IMG/VR virus record: IMGVR_UViG_3300027816_000103
Coordinates: 1 to 64,000 of that record
Direction: 5' to 3' (one strand)
DNA length: 64,000 bases
From: a virus
Shown piece by piece: positions 27,770 to 34,719 of this stretch. A model generated the notes under the pieces. That model saw only the letters and a program-made list of their open reading frames with translations. It was not told where the DNA came from and searched no databases. Position 1 is the stretch's first letter; the number at the start of each line of letters is the position of its first letter. The translations under genes and the position numbers were made by a program.

Positions 27770-29952
27770 ATCTTTTTCTTTATGTTAACTCTTTTTAAAT
27801 TCCAATTTTTATCATAAGCTAATCTGCTCACAATTTTTAATTTTTTACTCTCAACTGCCTTATTTTCACAAACTTTGTTTGGAAAAGAAAGCATACAAAT
27901 ATACGAAAAAGCTGTTGCATCCAAAACATCATCTCGATGATACCTTCTATCTATTGGCCCCCACGTCTCTTTTCCTGTTCCTGTTATCTCACAAGTAAAT
28001 GTTTTTAATTGATAATAGAATATAGGCATATATATCCTTTCTCCGTATATATTTATTAATTCAAATAGTTTATCAACAACAAGTCTTTTCCTGCGCTCCT
28101 TTGTGTCAATACCAACCAAAAGATTTGAAGAAGTCCTAAACATTTGTGGTAATTCTGAATTTAAAACAAGTGAATTCTCAAAATTTCTACCCTTACTTAT
28201 TTTATATTGCCTATATGCCATCCCAATATTTGATTCAAGTAATTCTGGTATAGGATTCACTCCATCGCTTGAATAGAATAAACCAAGCAACATTACTTGT
28301 AAATATATATAGTGAGTATCTGTACTTCTAAAATTTAATGTTGCTGTTATTGTGCTATATTCTTTATCCCACACGCATGAAGCCATATTTGACAATCCTG
28401 CATCAGAAGCAATAGGGTCAGTTCCTTGATAATACCTGTTTACCCAACCCTTTTCCGGCATCAAGAATATGGAAACAGTTTTTCTTGGATCATTGTCCTC
28501 TGTTGGAATAAAGTTAGCGCCTATTACTTTATAAGGAATATCGGAACTTTCATCGTAAGGTTGGGAATAATCAAAAACAGGCTCAAAATATCCATTCTTT
28601 ATAATTGTATTAGACCTTGCTATTCTTGTTATCTGATTATTTATAAAAGAGCCATCTACAAGTGTCTTTGCTTGTGTCATGAACACATCATCAAGAGTTG
28701 TAGGGTATTGTTGGTGGAATTCTATCTTTGATTTCTCCGCATCAGGACCATCTTTACTATAAAATATATTTTTCATAGTATCGTAGAAAGATTGGTCTAT
28801 TCCAGGTCTTGTTGTCCAATCAAAGAATATAGGAACTATACATGGCCTAAAGTCTCTTTCGTTCCATTTCTTGTATACAGACATAAATTCTGTGTAAAGA
28901 GCCTGTCCGCCTTTTGCCATTTCCCCTCCTGTACCCCAAGCTATAAATCTTCTCAACATTTTTATCTTTCCTGTTGAAGCATCCTTTCTAAATAATGTTG
29001 GCATTCCATTCTCCAATATTCGTGAGAGTATTCTAATATTTCCCGCCTCATCTATAAATATCTCTGAAGGAGATCCACCGGAAATAGCTGTTTCAGTTGG
29101 AGCTGCTACCTGCATCCTTGAGTTAGCACCCTCTTTCTCACCCTTTTTACCATAACCAAATGCAAATGTATTTTGGGAAGAGTTTTTAACTGTCGGTCTC
29201 ATGAACTCTGGAAGTTCAGTATAAGGATATTGCACCTTATCATTAAAAATCTCTATACCTTTTTCCTCATCTTGAGTAATAAACTTTATAAAATGGTTTC
29301 TTCTGAAGATTAGGCTTTTAAGCGCACAAGCATTCAGCGTAGTAGTTGCAGCAACCTGTCTTGGTTTAACAAATATAATATTGTAGCCACAATCATATAA
29401 ATATATCAATGTTCTTAATGAAGGTGTACTCTTATATTTAAAAGAGCCTCTTTCTTCCTCAGAATCTTTTACATATAGGTATTTATCTATAAAGTAAAGG
29501 GTATTTTCGTAGCACCTGTCAATCTCTTGCATCTCATACTCTTCATCATCTAAATTCTCATTCTTCTCCTGCGACATCCAATAATCAGCCTGATTACAAT
29601 ACAACTCAAACTTTTCGTAATAAACCCTGTTTTTAAAGCCTGAGTTTATAGAGTCAACAAATTCTACAAAGTCTTTTTCATGTTCTGTCTTAGATTCTGG
29701 TAGCCACTCTTCTCTTGTAATATCAGACCTTAATCTTCTATTACTCTCTTTCTCCTTTAATTCTTTTCTCGCTAACTCTTTTATAGATACTTCTTCCTCT
29801 TCTGTATTAGCAAATACATAGTTTTTGTCTGCAATTAATCCATTATCAGACAATATTTTTAACTTCTTTTTATCTAAATCAGTTCCACTATCGTACAACT
29901 GCTTTAAAAATGATAAGTATTTATCTGATATTACTTTGTTTTCCAATTCCAT
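27766..29952 (-). CDS. terL: Terminase large subunit
   Basis: 728 residues. The N-terminal ATPase has a variant Walker A IIFVKPRQVAATTT at about 192-205 (the K-x-RQ-x-x-x-TT form used by large terminases) and Walker B SEIFIDEAG at about 296-304. The C-terminal RNase H-like nuclease shows an Asp in QGTDPIASDAG at about 512, GIDTKERRKR near 643 and a final RYHRDDVLDATAF with conserved Asp residues. It packages DNA into the head using ATP and cuts concatemers. The first 190 residues form a charged extension ahead of the ATPase. Transcribed first of the head genes after the zinc-ribbon protein gene, whose end it overlaps by 32 bases. Confidence 0.9.
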   Translation of the reverse strand: MELENKVISDKYLSFLKQLYDSGTDLDKKKLKILSDNGLIADKNYVFANTEEEEVSIKELARKELKEKESNRRLRSDITREEWLPESKTEHEKDFVEFVDSINSGFKNRVYYEKFELYCNQADYWMSQEKNENLDDEEYEMQEIDRCYENTLYFIDKYLYVKDSEEERGSFKYKSTPSLRTLIYLYDCGYNIIFVKPRQVAATTTLNACALKSLIFRRNHFIKFITQDEEKGIEIFNDKVQYPYTELPEFMRPTVKNSSQNTFAFGYGKKGEKEGANSRMQVAAPTETAISGGSPSEIFIDEAGNIRILSRILENGMPTLFRKDASTGKIKMLRRFIAWGTGGEMAKGGQALYTEFMSVYKKWNERDFRPCIVPIFFDWTTRPGIDQSFYDTMKNIFYSKDGPDAEKSKIEFHQQYPTTLDDVFMTQAKTLVDGSFINNQITRIARSNTIIKNGYFEPVFDYSQPYDESSDIPYKVIGANFIPTEDNDPRKTVSIFLMPEKGWVNRYYQGTDPIASDAGLSNMASCVWDKEYSTITATLNFRSTDTHYIYLQVMLLGLFYSSDGVNPIPELLESNIGMAYRQYKISKGRNFENSLVLNSELPQMFRTSSNLLVGIDTKERRKRLVVDKLFELINIYGERIYMPIFYYQLKTFTCEITGTGKETWGPIDRRYHRDDVLDATAFSYICMLSFPNKVCENKAVESKKLKIVSRLAYDKNWNLKRVNIKKKI

Positions 29953-30727
29953 CTCTCAGTTCTTTTTGTATTATTCCAAGTAAATTTTCCAATTTCTCAA
30001 TTAATCTTTTTTCTTTATTTTTTATGCTTATTGTCTTTACAATCATTGGTCCATCGGGAGGCAAAATAAAATCAGTATTATTTATTACAATAAGATCTCC
30101 TATACAACTATGCAACATTTTTACAGCATCAAATAAAAAGTTACTTTTTGCCGTAGAACTATTTATTTGTGGAACACTTCTTTTATGTATTCTTGCAACT
30201 TTTGAATAAACAAGATTCTTTTGCTTTCTTTTTGTTCCAAACATCTCAAAAACATCATCATTTATTTCGTCAATAAATTCTATTATATTCTTACTATATT
30301 TATATGAATTATCTATAAAGCATAAAAGGAAACTGCCATTTTCAATATATTGCAAAGTTTTACATACGCTTATTTGTATATGTTTAATTTTAAAATTATA
30401 ATCCGCCAATTTTATACTTACATCTAAATCTGAATAACTTGTTCCCTCTTCCCATCTATTATCTGGACACTTTTCCAACAATGACCTTGTTTTAGCTGCT
30501 ATAGGACATTTACATAATCCGCATACAGAACCTTTTTTTAACTTTTGTTTTAAAGCCTTATTTGTTACTGTGTCAACTATTGCCTCAACAAACTTTGATT
30601 GTTCTATATGAGTACATTGAGCACACTTTAATGCTCTTGATATTGCAATAGTTTCAATAGCTTGTGAAGGAAAAATTAAATTACCCCAACCATTTATTAT
30701 ACTTCTTAAATTAAAAACTTTACTCAT
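29921..30727 (-). CDS. Zinc-ribbon protein upstream of terminase
   Basis: 268 residues from ATG at 30725-30727 (MSKVFNLRSIINGWGNLIFP); a TTG three codons earlier is less likely. Residues 30-90 contain paired cysteines CAQC and CGLCKCPIAAKTRS followed by EKCPDNRW, a zinc-ribbon pattern seen in small phage proteins of Bacteroidota phages. The C-terminal half is helical and ends in a charged coiled coil (NKEKRLIEKLENLLGIIQKE). It opens the leftward late block and overlaps terL by 32 bases. A DNA-binding or packaging-accessory role fits, possibly TerS-like, but is not shown. Confidence 0.65.
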   Translation of the reverse strand: MSKVFNLRSIINGWGNLIFPSQAIETIAISRALKCAQCTHIEQSKFVEAIVDTVTNKALKQKLKKGSVCGLCKCPIAAKTRSLLEKCPDNRWEEGTSYSDLDVSIKLADYNFKIKHIQISVCKTLQYIENGSFLLCFIDNSYKYSKNIIEFIDEINDDVFEMFGTKRKQKNLVYSKVARIHKRSVPQINSSTAKSNFLFDAVKMLHSCIGDLIVINNTDFILPPDGPMIVKTISIKNKEKRLIEKLENLLGIIQKELRDGIGKQSNIR

Positions 30728-30733
30728 ATATTG

Positions 30734-30741
30734 CAAAAATA
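30734..30741 (-). promoter_or_regulatory. Promoter-like -7 element TATTTTTG for the leftward late block
   Basis: Perfect TAnnTTTG on the minus strand (plus strand CAAAAATA), 6 bases upstream of the ATG at 30727. As at 3213 and 21346, the start codon is where transcription would be expected to begin. No TTG box at the normal spacing; the iterated TAACT sites lie just upstream instead and may supply an activator site. Confidence 0.45.
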
Positions 30742-30762
30742 GTTATTTATTTGTTAAAACGT

Positions 30763-30889
30763 TAACTATACAATTGTCAATAGTAATTAGTTAACTATAA
30801 TTAACTAGCGAACTATATAACTTTGAATAAATAGATAACTGTTTAACTAGCGAACTCAATAACTATAGGCTATATATAAATTTGTAACT
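30763..30889. repeat. Iterated TAACT / GAACT sites
   Basis: Ten copies of [T/G]AACT in 127 bases: 30763, 30792, 30802, 30810, 30818, 30836, 30844, 30852, 30860 and 30885. Two groups have an exact 8-base step (30802-30818 and 30836-30860). They share a 14-base perfect direct repeat TTAACTAGCGAACT (30801-30814 and 30843-30856), 42 bases apart, about four helical turns. The array lies between divergent operons and overlaps or adjoins promoter elements on both strands. This looks like a multi-site regulator array or a replication iteron set. Confidence 0.7.
30877..30884 (+). promoter_or_regulatory. Promoter-like -7 element TAAATTTG, rightward
   Basis: Perfect TAnnTTTG on the plus strand inside the TAACT array. 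No coding start follows for about 470 bases; transcription from here would read the purine-rich tract (about 30919-30987) and the structured region at 31018-31237. No clear TTG box at 19-21 bases upstream. Confidence 0.45.
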
Positions 30890-31017
30890 CTTGAGTAGTG
30901 GTTGTCAATAATTATTTTTAAAAGAAAAGAAAAGGAAAAAAGAAACAAGTCAGAGAAGAAACTTAAAAAGGAAAAGAAAAGAAAAAGCTCCCCCGAAAAC
31001 TTATCTTAACCTGATTT

Positions 31018-31237
31018 GCTCCTCAAAGGAGCATTTACCTGGTCCAACATTATCTCTAATGAAGTTTGCCTTTTACAATCACCTTTGGCTTTGATGATGT
31101 TGGTTTAAATACAATCAAGAGGAATAAAAAGGAGGCAAGCCGTTGTAACAAAGCGCACTCATGGACAAAAGACCATAATTACTCAACGACTTGCCTATAT
31201 GATTAGTAAATTTTAAATCCATCGCGCTAACTTTGTT
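31018..31237 (+). ncRNA. Candidate structured non-coding RNA
   Basis: No plausible coding frame. Visible structure: a hairpin GCTCCT-CAA-AGGAGC (31018-31032), then a long-range stem AGGCAAG-C-CGTTG (31133-31145) with CAACG-A-CTTGCCT (31184-31196), twelve pairs with one mismatch. A competing pairing joins AACAAAG (31147-31153, in the loop of that stem) with CTTTGTT (31231-31237), flanked by CGC/GCG. The two long stems interleave, so they form either a pseudoknot or alternative folds. A plus-strand promoter element lies upstream (30877) and the mRNA promoter at 31291-31323 lies downstream. Ends are approximate; no Rfam family is recognised by eye. Confidence 0.45.
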
Positions 31238-31290
31238 AAGGCAAATGTATATACTATTATTTAAACAAACAAGCAATATTTTCAATCAAT

Positions 31291-31323
31291 TTTGATTTTT
31301 AACAAATATTTTTTATAAATTTG
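31291..31323 (+). promoter_or_regulatory. Bacteroidota-type promoter for the 31355 operon
   Basis: TTTG at 31291-31294, 21-base spacer, TAAATTTG at 31316-31323 (consensus TAnnTTTG), followed by a 31-base A-rich stretch with TAAAA just before the ATG at 31355. The best complete promoter in this intergenic region. Confidence 0.7.
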
Positions 31324-31354
31324 TGGCAATTAATAACTTAAATAAAAATAATTT

Positions 31355-31603
31355 ATGCCCTCAAACCAACAATTCGTTAACACAAATACAGCAACTTGTG
31401 TTAATCCACAGCCTGTTAATATGGCAGATTGTTTAGCTTTTTCATCAGCAGATGCTTCTGCTCTTCCAAATGCTAATCCTGCATATTACTACATTGTGTT
31501 TAAAATGGTTAATGGTGTAGATGTGAAATGGTCATATACGGATTCAACTGATAGAGATACTGATTACGCAAATGTAATAGTAGCAGTAGCAACAACTGTT
31601 TAA
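31355..31603 (+). CDS. Small beta-rich protein A (tandem paralogue)
   Basis: 82 residues. The C-terminal half has a strand-turn pattern YYYIVFKMVNGVDVKWSY ... TDRDTDYANVIVAVATTV that aligns with the product of the next gene (KYLIVFNMNDGNTYKWNY ... GDRNAEYNNIQAVITQTV). N-terminal parts share a Cys/Ala pattern (NMADCLAF versus NANECGAI). Encoded first in a two-gene unit with its own strong promoter and terminator, which suggests high expression. No family recognised. A capsid decoration protein or an early host-interaction protein are both possible. Confidence 0.75.
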   Translation: MPSNQQFVNTNTATCVNPQPVNMADCLAFSSADASALPNANPAYYYIVFKMVNGVDVKWSYTDSTDRDTDYANVIVAVATTV

Positions 31604-31622
31604 CAATTAAAAATTAAAAATT

Positions 31623-31868
31623 ATGCCAGTAAATAACGATCAGTTTTTAATGTCAACTTACGCTACTGATGCAAAACCAATAAACGCTAATGAATGTGGC
31701 GCTATTCAAAAATTAGATTTACCTGCAATTCCAAATTCAACACCTGCAAAATATTTGATTGTTTTCAATATGAATGATGGAAATACTTATAAATGGAACT
31801 ATCAAAAAATAGGAGATAGGAACGCAGAGTATAACAACATACAAGCTGTTATTACACAAACAGTATAA
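31623..31868 (+). CDS. Small beta-rich protein B (tandem paralogue)
   Basis: 81 residues, start ATG at 31623 after an AATTAAAAATT leader. Paralogue of the protein encoded just upstream: similar length, same order of Cys, hydrophobic strand, Lys-Trp and DR-x-x-x-Y-x-N residues, ending in the same TV. The unit ends with a structured 3' region and a terminator at 31928-31958. Function unknown; recent duplication followed by divergence is likely. Confidence 0.75.
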   Translation: MPVNNDQFLMSTYATDAKPINANECGAIQKLDLPAIPNSTPAKYLIVFNMNDGNTYKWNYQKIGDRNAEYNNIQAVITQTV

Positions 31869-31873
31869 AAAAC

Positions 31874-31912
31874 ATTGTTGGGAACTCAGACAGAATCTGA
31901 GGATTCGACAAT
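31874..31912 (+). other. Structured 3' untranslated hairpin
   Basis: Nested pairing ATTGT (31874-31878) / ACAAT (31908-31912) around CTCAG (31885-31889) / CTGAG (31897-31901), with a GAA/TTC pairing between. It lies six bases past the stop of protein B and before the terminator, so it may protect the message or bind a regulator. Confidence 0.45.
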
Positions 31913-31927
31913 ACATAAAATAAACTT

Positions 31928-31958
31928 CCGAGTGGCCAACTACCACTCGGTTTTTTTT
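31928..31958 (+). terminator. Rho-independent terminator
   Basis: Perfect eight-pair stem CCGAGTGG (31928-31935) / CCACTCGG (31943-31950), 7-base loop, then eight T (31951-31958). Ends the two-gene unit of small paralogous proteins. Confidence 0.95.
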
Positions 31959-31969
31959 AAATACAAAAC

Positions 31970-32344
31970 ATGACAAAAAAATACTTAAACATTTTTGACC
32001 TATCTCTATATCCTAATGCTACAGTTTTTATAATATCAGCAAAAGAATATGGAAAGATAGTATCAATAAATTACGAGTTAAATACAGTAACCGTAAAATT
32101 ATCAAACGGAAATAAAGAAGTATTTCATCCATCAAGAATAAGGCTGTGCCTTATAGATGTACAATCAATACACAAGCATATATCAGAAGAATCAGAAAGA
32201 ATAGGTAAAGAAGAAGGAGAAGAAATAGAAATGCTATACATGATTAAAAAGAATGTAGATGTATTTGGTTGGATAGAAAAAAAACTAGCTGTCAAGAAAA
32301 AAAGGTCCTTTAACAAAAATTGTGTTGTGGAACAAAATAACTAA
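31970..32344 (+). CDS. Hypothetical protein (124 aa)
   Basis: 124 residues from ATG at 31970, directly after the terminator, so it must either have its own promoter or depend on read-through. N-terminal 60 residues have strands (ATVFIISAKEYGKIVSINYE, TVTVKLSNGNKEVF) resembling a small SH3-like barrel; the rest is charged helix and Lys-rich tail. It precedes a run of small membrane protein genes. No family recognised. Confidence 0.65.
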   Translation: MTKKYLNIFDLSLYPNATVFIISAKEYGKIVSINYELNTVTVKLSNGNKEVFHPSRIRLCLIDVQSIHKHISEESERIGKEEGEEIEMLYMIKKNVDVFGWIEKKLAVKKKRSFNKNCVVEQNN

Positions 32345-32360
32345 CTTTAGTTTTGCATCC

Positions 32361-32759
32361 ATGATTTCAATTATTTTAATAGCTATATCAGGAATGTGCT
32401 TTGCAGTTGCAGATTCACTAGGTGTTCTGTTTTATGATAGCATTTTCTATAGAATTATATGTTGGAAAAGTCAACATAGAGAACAATGGTGGAACTCTTC
32501 TATATCTTGGAAAAATAAATATAGAAATGGATTAGTGTATAGGGGAAGAAAATCATTTAGATTATTCTCAGTTAAGTTTCCTATACCATCTTTGTTTTTC
32601 TCCGCGTTTGACCTATTTAATACTATTCATATAATCACAATGCTATTGTCAATATCTTTATACACTACCATTGTATCTCCTTTTTATGTTGATTTTATTA
32701 TTCTTTTATTAATATGGAACTCTTCATTTATATTTTTTAAATCAATTTTTGTAAAGTAA
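32361..32759 (+). CDS. Small integral membrane protein
   Basis: 132 residues from ATG at 32361 (MISIILIAISGMCFAVADSL); GTG or TTG at 32322-32325 would add 12-13 residues and overlap the previous gene. First hydrophobic segment at 1-18, then an aromatic/basic loop (REQWWNSSISWKNKYRNGLV), then two further hydrophobic segments (FNTIHIITMLLSISLYTTIV and YVDFIILLLIWNSSFIFFKS). The D-S-L ... S-W-K-N-K-Y pattern recalls a family of small membrane proteins in Bacteroidota and their phages without assigned function. Near the amidase, a holin-like lysis role is possible but unproven. Confidence 0.6.
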   Translation: MISIILIAISGMCFAVADSLGVLFYDSIFYRIICWKSQHREQWWNSSISWKNKYRNGLVYRGRKSFRLFSVKFPIPSLFFSAFDLFNTIHIITMLLSISLYTTIVSPFYVDFIILLLIWNSSFIFFKSIFVK

Positions 32760-32780
32760 AAACATTAAAATTTGTAAAAT

Positions 32781-32978
32781 ATGAACAAACAAGAATCTAA
32801 GTTTTTTATAATAATGTTAATGGCGGGATTTACGCTATGCTGTTGGTTTTTGATTTTGATACACAATGATAATATGGACCTTAAAAAAGAAATAAAAGAA
32901 TACAAAAAACATGAACTACTACCTAAACAGATACCCGCTTGTTGCGATAGTATCAAAAGAAGCTCTACCGGAGTTTAA
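32781..32978 (+). CDS. Small single-span membrane protein
   Basis: 65 residues: short charged start, one transmembrane helix at about 8-28 (FFIIMLMAGFTLCCWFLILI), then a charged helical segment (DLKKEIKEYKKHELLPKQ) and two Cys near the end. This layout is that of an inner-membrane spanin subunit or other lysis accessory. The next gene starts inside it in another frame (68-base overlap). No lipobox partner is seen overlapping it, so spanin is only one option. Confidence 0.6.
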   Translation: MNKQESKFFIIMLMAGFTLCCWFLILIHNDNMDLKKEIKEYKKHELLPKQIPACCDSIKRSSTGV

Positions 32979-33396
32979 AAGATTCGGCTCACAAGACATG
33001 GGTTGGGATGAGGAAAAAGACATTCCACTATTAAGCGAACATCTACATAAAGTTGTTTGGATAGATGAAGATGCTTTTGAAAGCAATATGAAGAGGCTTG
33101 TTAAGTTTCTTTTTAGAGCAACAATGAATCAAAGCCAGGCTCTACAGTTAGCAGAGGATCAACTATCAAGCATACTTAGAAGAGATCCATTCATACCTGA
33201 GTATTTTGGGTTTGAGGATAAAGGCAATATGATTTTCCAGAAAGAAGATGTTATAATGGAGATGATAGGCGGGGGAAGATATAGGATTAATTTTGGAGAC
33301 AGCATAGAGTTAGAGTTATTTATTCCCACCGCACTTGTAGGATTTTTTGTTATGGCTTCCTTTGGAATTATTTCATTTGAAGATGATAAAATATAA
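32911..33396 (+). CDS. Hypothetical protein (161 aa)
   Basis: 161 residues from ATG at 32911, preceded by AATAAAAGAATAC; an in-frame ATG at 32998 is the alternative. Mixed alpha/beta protein with HKVVWIDEDAFESNMKRLVK and a hydrophobic C-terminal stretch (FIPTALVGFFVMASFGIISF) that could be buried or membrane-associated. It overlaps the preceding membrane-protein gene by 68 bases and is 2 bases from the next. Function unknown. Confidence 0.6.
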   Translation: MNYYLNRYPLVAIVSKEALPEFKRFGSQDMGWDEEKDIPLLSEHLHKVVWIDEDAFESNMKRLVKFLFRATMNQSQALQLAEDQLSSILRRDPFIPEYFGFEDKGNMIFQKEDVIMEMIGGGRYRINFGDSIELELFIPTALVGFFVMASFGIISFEDDKI

Positions 33397-33398
33397 GT

Positions 33399-33611
33399 AT
33401 GCCAGATATAACTAAATGCACAGGAGAAGATTGCCCTGTAAAAATAGAGTGCTACAGGTATACATCTGTACCCAATCAACATTACCAAGCATACTTTACA
33501 TCCCCTCCAATAAAAAAAGGAAAGTGTGATTTTTTTTGGGGAGAATTACAAAAATCAGTACATAGTCAATTAAAAGAGATAGTTAAACCAAATAAAAAAA
33601 AGAAAAAATGA
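33399..33611 (+). CDS. Small Cys-containing phage protein
   Basis: 70 residues, MPDITKCTGEDCPVKIECYR. The spacing C-x4-C-x4-C, then Y-R-Y-T and a later Cys before DFFW, is a recurrent small phage protein pattern (probably zinc-binding) of unknown function. The C-terminus is poly-Lys. Its stop overlaps the ATG of the next tiny gene (ATGA). Confidence 0.7.
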   Translation: MPDITKCTGEDCPVKIECYRYTSVPNQHYQAYFTSPPIKKGKCDFFWGELQKSVHSQLKEIVKPNKKKKK

Positions 33612-33697
33612 AACCATTTATTTTTGGCCTATTATTAGGCGCAGTAGTAAGCTACATAATTATTTTAGCAATTCTAAAAACAATAAAAAAAATATAA
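33608..33697 (+). CDS. Tiny transmembrane protein (29 aa)
   Basis: 29 residues: MKPFIFGLLLGAVVSYIIIL, then AILKTIKKI. One hydrophobic helix with a basic end. It starts at an ATGA overlap with the previous stop and ends 2 bases before the endolysin ATG, so spacing supports a real gene. Position just before the amidase suggests a lysis role such as holin or regulator; this is inference. Confidence 0.6.
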   Translation: MKPFIFGLLLGAVVSYIIILAILKTIKKI

Positions 33698-33699
33698 GC

Positions 33700-34590
33700 A
33701 TGATACTAAAAGTAGGTTCAAAAGGAGAGGCAGTTAAATCTTTACAGACCTTTCTAAATATCACAGCAGATGGTATATTCGGTAAAAACACAGAAGCTGC
33801 CGTTAAACAGTATCAAGAGAATCATGGTCTTGTACCAGATGGTATAGTCGGGAAAAGAACATGGACATCTATGGGATTGGCAGCTACAGATAATGCAGAA
33901 AGGCCAGACATAATAGAAGAACAAGATATTACTCTTGATATTAAAAAGTCATACCTTCCAAAAGGACAATACATTGAGGCTAATGTTAAAAAGCAATGGA
34001 TATTCCTACATCACACAGCAGGTTGGCAGAATCCATACGGAACTATATCTGGGTGGGCAAGAGATGATAGAGGAATGGTTGCTACAGAGTTTGTTATCGG
34101 AGGGCAGTCAATTTATGGCAATGATAATAAATATGATGGAGAGGTAGTACAGGCTTTCCCTGCCGGAAGCTATGGTTGGCATCTTGGAATTGGAAGAACA
34201 GCCATGCACATGAACTCTGTAGGTATTGAAGTTTGCAATTTCGGGAATCTAAAGGATGGTAAGACTTGGGCGGGAGGGACAGTAGTTGAATCACAAATCG
34301 TTAAACTAAAACAAAAGTTTAAAGGAGCTGAATACTACCACAGATATTCAGACACTCAACTAAAAGCATTAAAGCAGCTAATACTATTTATAGCAGAAAG
34401 AGACAATATAGATCCAAGAAAAGGAATCAGGCAGTTAATTGAAGCAAAAGGAGTATTCCCAGCATTTGAAATGACCGATGCTAAATACTGTTCAATGAAT
34501 CCTGGAATGTACACACATGTTAATGTATTTGCGGGTAAATGCGATATGTTTCCACAGGTTGAAGTAGTGGATATGATAATGAGTTTATGA
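33700..34590 (+). CDS. Endolysin: N-acetylmuramoyl-L-alanine amidase with peptidoglycan-binding domain
   Basis: 296 residues. Residues 1-60 match a PG_binding_1 domain (GSKGEAVKSLQTFL, ADGIFGKNTEAAVKQYQ, DGIVGKRTW). Residues about 95-285 fit a zinc amidase of the Amidase_2 type: WIFLHHTAGW (metal His), SYGWHLGIG, SVGIEVCNFG and a later THVNVFAGKCDMFPQ, in which the usual His ... Cys/Asp ligands are recognisable. It cleaves the bond between muramic acid and the stem peptide to release progeny. No signal peptide is seen, so export needs a holin; small membrane proteins are encoded just upstream. Confidence 0.9.
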   Translation: MILKVGSKGEAVKSLQTFLNITADGIFGKNTEAAVKQYQENHGLVPDGIVGKRTWTSMGLAATDNAERPDIIEEQDITLDIKKSYLPKGQYIEANVKKQWIFLHHTAGWQNPYGTISGWARDDRGMVATEFVIGGQSIYGNDNKYDGEVVQAFPAGSYGWHLGIGRTAMHMNSVGIEVCNFGNLKDGKTWAGGTVVESQIVKLKQKFKGAEYYHRYSDTQLKALKQLILFIAERDNIDPRKGIRQLIEAKGVFPAFEMTDAKYCSMNPGMYTHVNVFAGKCDMFPQVEVVDMIMSL

Positions 34591-34661
34591 GTTATGTCGC
34601 ATAACGAATGGTGCTATACGCTCGTTTTAATGGCGTATAGCACGTGTTACAGGTAGTAGGG
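34591..34661. repeat. Palindromes and left inverted repeat bounding the methyltransferase-like cassette
   Basis: Immediately after the amidase stop: GTTATG-TCG-CATAAC (34591-34605), then a perfect 11-base inverted repeat GTGCTATACGC / GCGTATAGCAC (34611-34621 and 34633-34643), then GTTACAGGTAGTAGGG (34646-34661), which recurs inverted at 35406-35421. The composition differs from surrounding coding DNA. The arrangement (short symmetric boxes around a large palindrome next to one gene) recalls integron attC sites, but the core boxes do not match the attC consensus exactly. Confidence 0.65.
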
Positions 34662-34719
34662 ATTTTTACCACAAAACTTAATTAGAAGTACAAACTAAAA
34701 AGAATTAAAAAAAAGAGCG

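Noticed and set aside
30919-30987. Purine-rich tract as a CRISPR or tandem repeat array
   Set aside because: Only degenerate AAAAG-type words, no spacer pattern.
34611-34643. Palindrome after the amidase gene as a terminator
   Set aside because: Perfect stem but no T-run follows; the matching inverted repeat beyond the next gene favours a cassette boundary.
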